From Moringa oleifera (lineage: Eukaryota > Streptophyta > Magnoliopsida > Brassicales > Moringaceae): 64,000 nucleotides of DNA. How positions within the stretch are numbered: position 1 is the first letter of the stretch; each line of letters starts with the position of its first letter. This document shows, in pieces, positions 62,501 through 64,000 of this stretch. Both the position numbers and the translations under genes were made by a program. The notes beneath the pieces are model-generated. The model had not been told where the DNA came from and searched no databases. It saw nothing but the letters and a program-made list of their open reading frames with translations. The stretch lies in assembly GCA_021397835.1 (NCBI GenBank), contig JAJFZO010000609.1:4218001-4282000 (forward strand), given 5' to 3'.

Positions 62501-64000
62501 ATTTGGAGTTACCAAGCGAACAATCGATTGTCATGCCATTCCTCCATCTTCATCATTGCGTTAGAATCTTTGCAACATCGTGATCAAAACAACCATTATA
62601 GTTAGAGTTGCTATAAGTAAACCTTCCAAAAAAACATATTTAGAGTTTGCAACTTATCGTTTCTAAAAAACATATTAGCAAAATGAAAGCATGTCCAAGA
62701 AAATCGAGGAAAAAAATAAAATTGGAGAATGAATAATTATATAAAAAAAATTTATAACATAAAAATAAAAAAAGTTGAAAAAAATCCAATACCAATGGAG
62801 GTTTAACAAACAAAGGATAAGCCCGAATGTAGGAATTCATACGTGCACCAACGGAAGAAGCAACAAAAACAACCAGTTTACCCCTACAGCTATAATTACT
62901 ACTGGTGCTAAATTAGTGCTTCTGCTAAGCAACAAAAAAACATATGATTAAGAGGCGTAGAAAAATATTACCAATAAAGGTGCTATTTGGCAAGATAATA
63001 AGGATGCACAAAAGATGGTAGAATCCTCCTTTAACAACAAATGGATAGGCTCCCATGCACGAAACCTCATTTGGAGTTATAAAGTGGACAATCGATTGTC
63101 ATGCCATTGCACTTTCTTCATCATTGCCTGTAGAATCCTTGCAACATCGTGCTGAAAAAAATCATTACTATTAGAGTTGCTATAAAGTAAACCTCCAAAA
63201 AAATAAAAATATTTGAAATTTGTAACTTATCATTCCTAAAAAACATATTAACAAGGTGAAAGCATGTCTAAGAAAATCGAGAAAAAAATAAAATTAGAAA
63301 ACGACTAATCAAATAAAGAAAATATATAACATAAAAATTCAAAAAAGTTGAAAAAAATCTAATACTAATGAAGGTTTAATAACCAAAAGATAAGCCTGAA
63401 TGCAGGAATCCATACCTGCCTCTATCGAAGAAGCAATTAAAAAAATACCAGTTTACTGCTATAGTTGCTGTTAGTGCTGATGCTGGATCACTACTACCCA
63501 TAAGCTACAAAAAAACATACGATTATGAGGTATAGAGAAATATTATCGATAAAGGTGGTCTTTGGCAAGATAATAATGATGCATAAGGGATGGTAAAATC
63601 CTCCCTTAACAATAAATGGATAGGCTCCCATGCAGGAAACATCATTTGGAGTTACCAAGCGAACTATCGATTGTCATGCCATTCCTCCATCTTCATCATT
63701 GCATGCAGAATATTTGTAACATCATGCTCAAAACAACCATTAAAATGAGAGTTGCTATAAAGTGAACCTTCTAAAAAAAAATTCAAAGTTTGCAACTTAT
63801 TATTCCTAAAAAACATATTAACAAGATGAAAGCATGTCTAATAAAATCGAGGAAAAATAAAATTAGAGAATGAATAATTAAGTAAAGAAATTTTATAACA
63901 TAAAAAATAAAAAAAGTTTAAAAAAAATCCAATACCAAGGGAGGTTTAACAAACAAAAGATAAGCTCGAATGTAGGAATCCACACTTGCGCCTACTGAAG

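Larger units (their letters stand above)
40651..64000. repeat. Satellite array, monomer about 571 bp, about 41 copies
   Basis: A tandem array running off the right edge. The anchor GATGAAAGCATGTCTAAG or a close variant recurs at about 40818, 41393, 41953, 42958, 43534, 44112 and so on to 63827, typically 565-578 bp apart. Each monomer holds, in order, ACATACGATTATGAGGCATA, GGATGCACAAGGGATGGTAG, ACAATCGATTGTCATGCCAT, an A-rich middle, GATAAGCCCGAATGTAGGAA and a CTG/CTA triplet tract ending GCTAGATCACTGCTACCGC. The left boundary falls mid-monomer at about 40650. No transcription unit is evident; the short hydrophobic minus-strand frames repeat because the monomer repeats. Confidence 0.95.

Noticed and set aside
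42147..62840. Many minus-strand open frames of 60-130 codons with similar hydrophobic peptides, such as SYIRAYLLVVKPPLVLDFF
   Set aside because: They recur once per satellite monomer, start and stop irregularly, and reflect the A-rich + strand. No splice, promoter or family evidence.
40651..64000. A CRISPR array or tandem gene family
   Set aside because: The repeat unit is about 571 bp with no conserved-repeat/variable-spacer pattern and no maintained reading frame; plant nuclear context.

Overview
The window is nuclear DNA of a flowering plant, probably a eudicot; the species cannot be named from the sequence. The evidence is intron-split relics of plant-specific gene families (a GH18-domain receptor-like kinase of the tobacco CHRK1 type, a KIN-14 kinesin with the plant neck/motor signature, an F-box/SNF2/RING protein like Arabidopsis At3g54460), Ty3/gypsy retroelements, and degenerate copies of the plant telomere heptamer TTTAGGG/CCCTAAA. 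I find no intact protein-coding gene in 64 kb. Everything recognisable is broken and is embedded in several unrelated repeat families, which suggests pericentromeric, subtelomeric or knob-like heterochromatin.

Layout. 1-13.3 kb: a degenerate 17-bp minisatellite (1-1250, 8941-9310, 10021-13320) alternates with degenerate TTTAGGG-like DNA (1251-1835, 8766-8940, 9311-10020). Two related Ty3/gypsy fragments in tail-to-tail orientation (+ at about 1950-5460, - at about 5461-8765) sit inside the TTTAGGG-like block. 13.7-20.6 kb: two GH18 receptor-kinase pseudogenes face each other (+ 14103-17057, - 17344-20555) with only 286 bp between their stop codons. 20.6-22.3 kb: unassigned DNA. 22.3-23.9 kb: a T-rich repeat block. 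23.9-34.9 kb: a segment with two same-strand (-) pseudogene remnants, a KIN-14 kinesin motor (24190-24840, perhaps to 26.2 kb) and the C-terminal third of an F-box/SNF2/RING protein (27485-29610), followed by two local duplications (a 213-bp one, and one of about 0.75-0.82 kb carrying a CTA/CTG triplet tract). 34.9-36.2 kb: an A-rich block that is the inverted counterpart of the T-rich block. 36.2-40.65 kb: 4.4 kb of degenerate CCCTAAA-like DNA, opposite in strand to the copies on the left. 40.65-64.0 kb: a satellite array with a monomer of about 571 bp, roughly 41 copies, running off the right edge.

The most notable structure is in the satellite. Its left edge (40.65-46.6 kb) is diverged, indel-rich and carries TA-dinucleotide expansions. 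Between 47.3 and 59.5 kb the monomers fall into recurring subtypes in the order D-A-C-B-B', a pentameric higher-order repeat of about 2.86 kb with shortened variants (D-A-B, D-A-C-B). This resembles centromere-type satellite evolution.

The window shows no working pathway. The gene relics do not cooperate. Their shared feature is paired, inverted or tandem duplication followed by decay; the two tail-to-tail inverted pairs could form hairpin RNA if transcribed, which is inference only.
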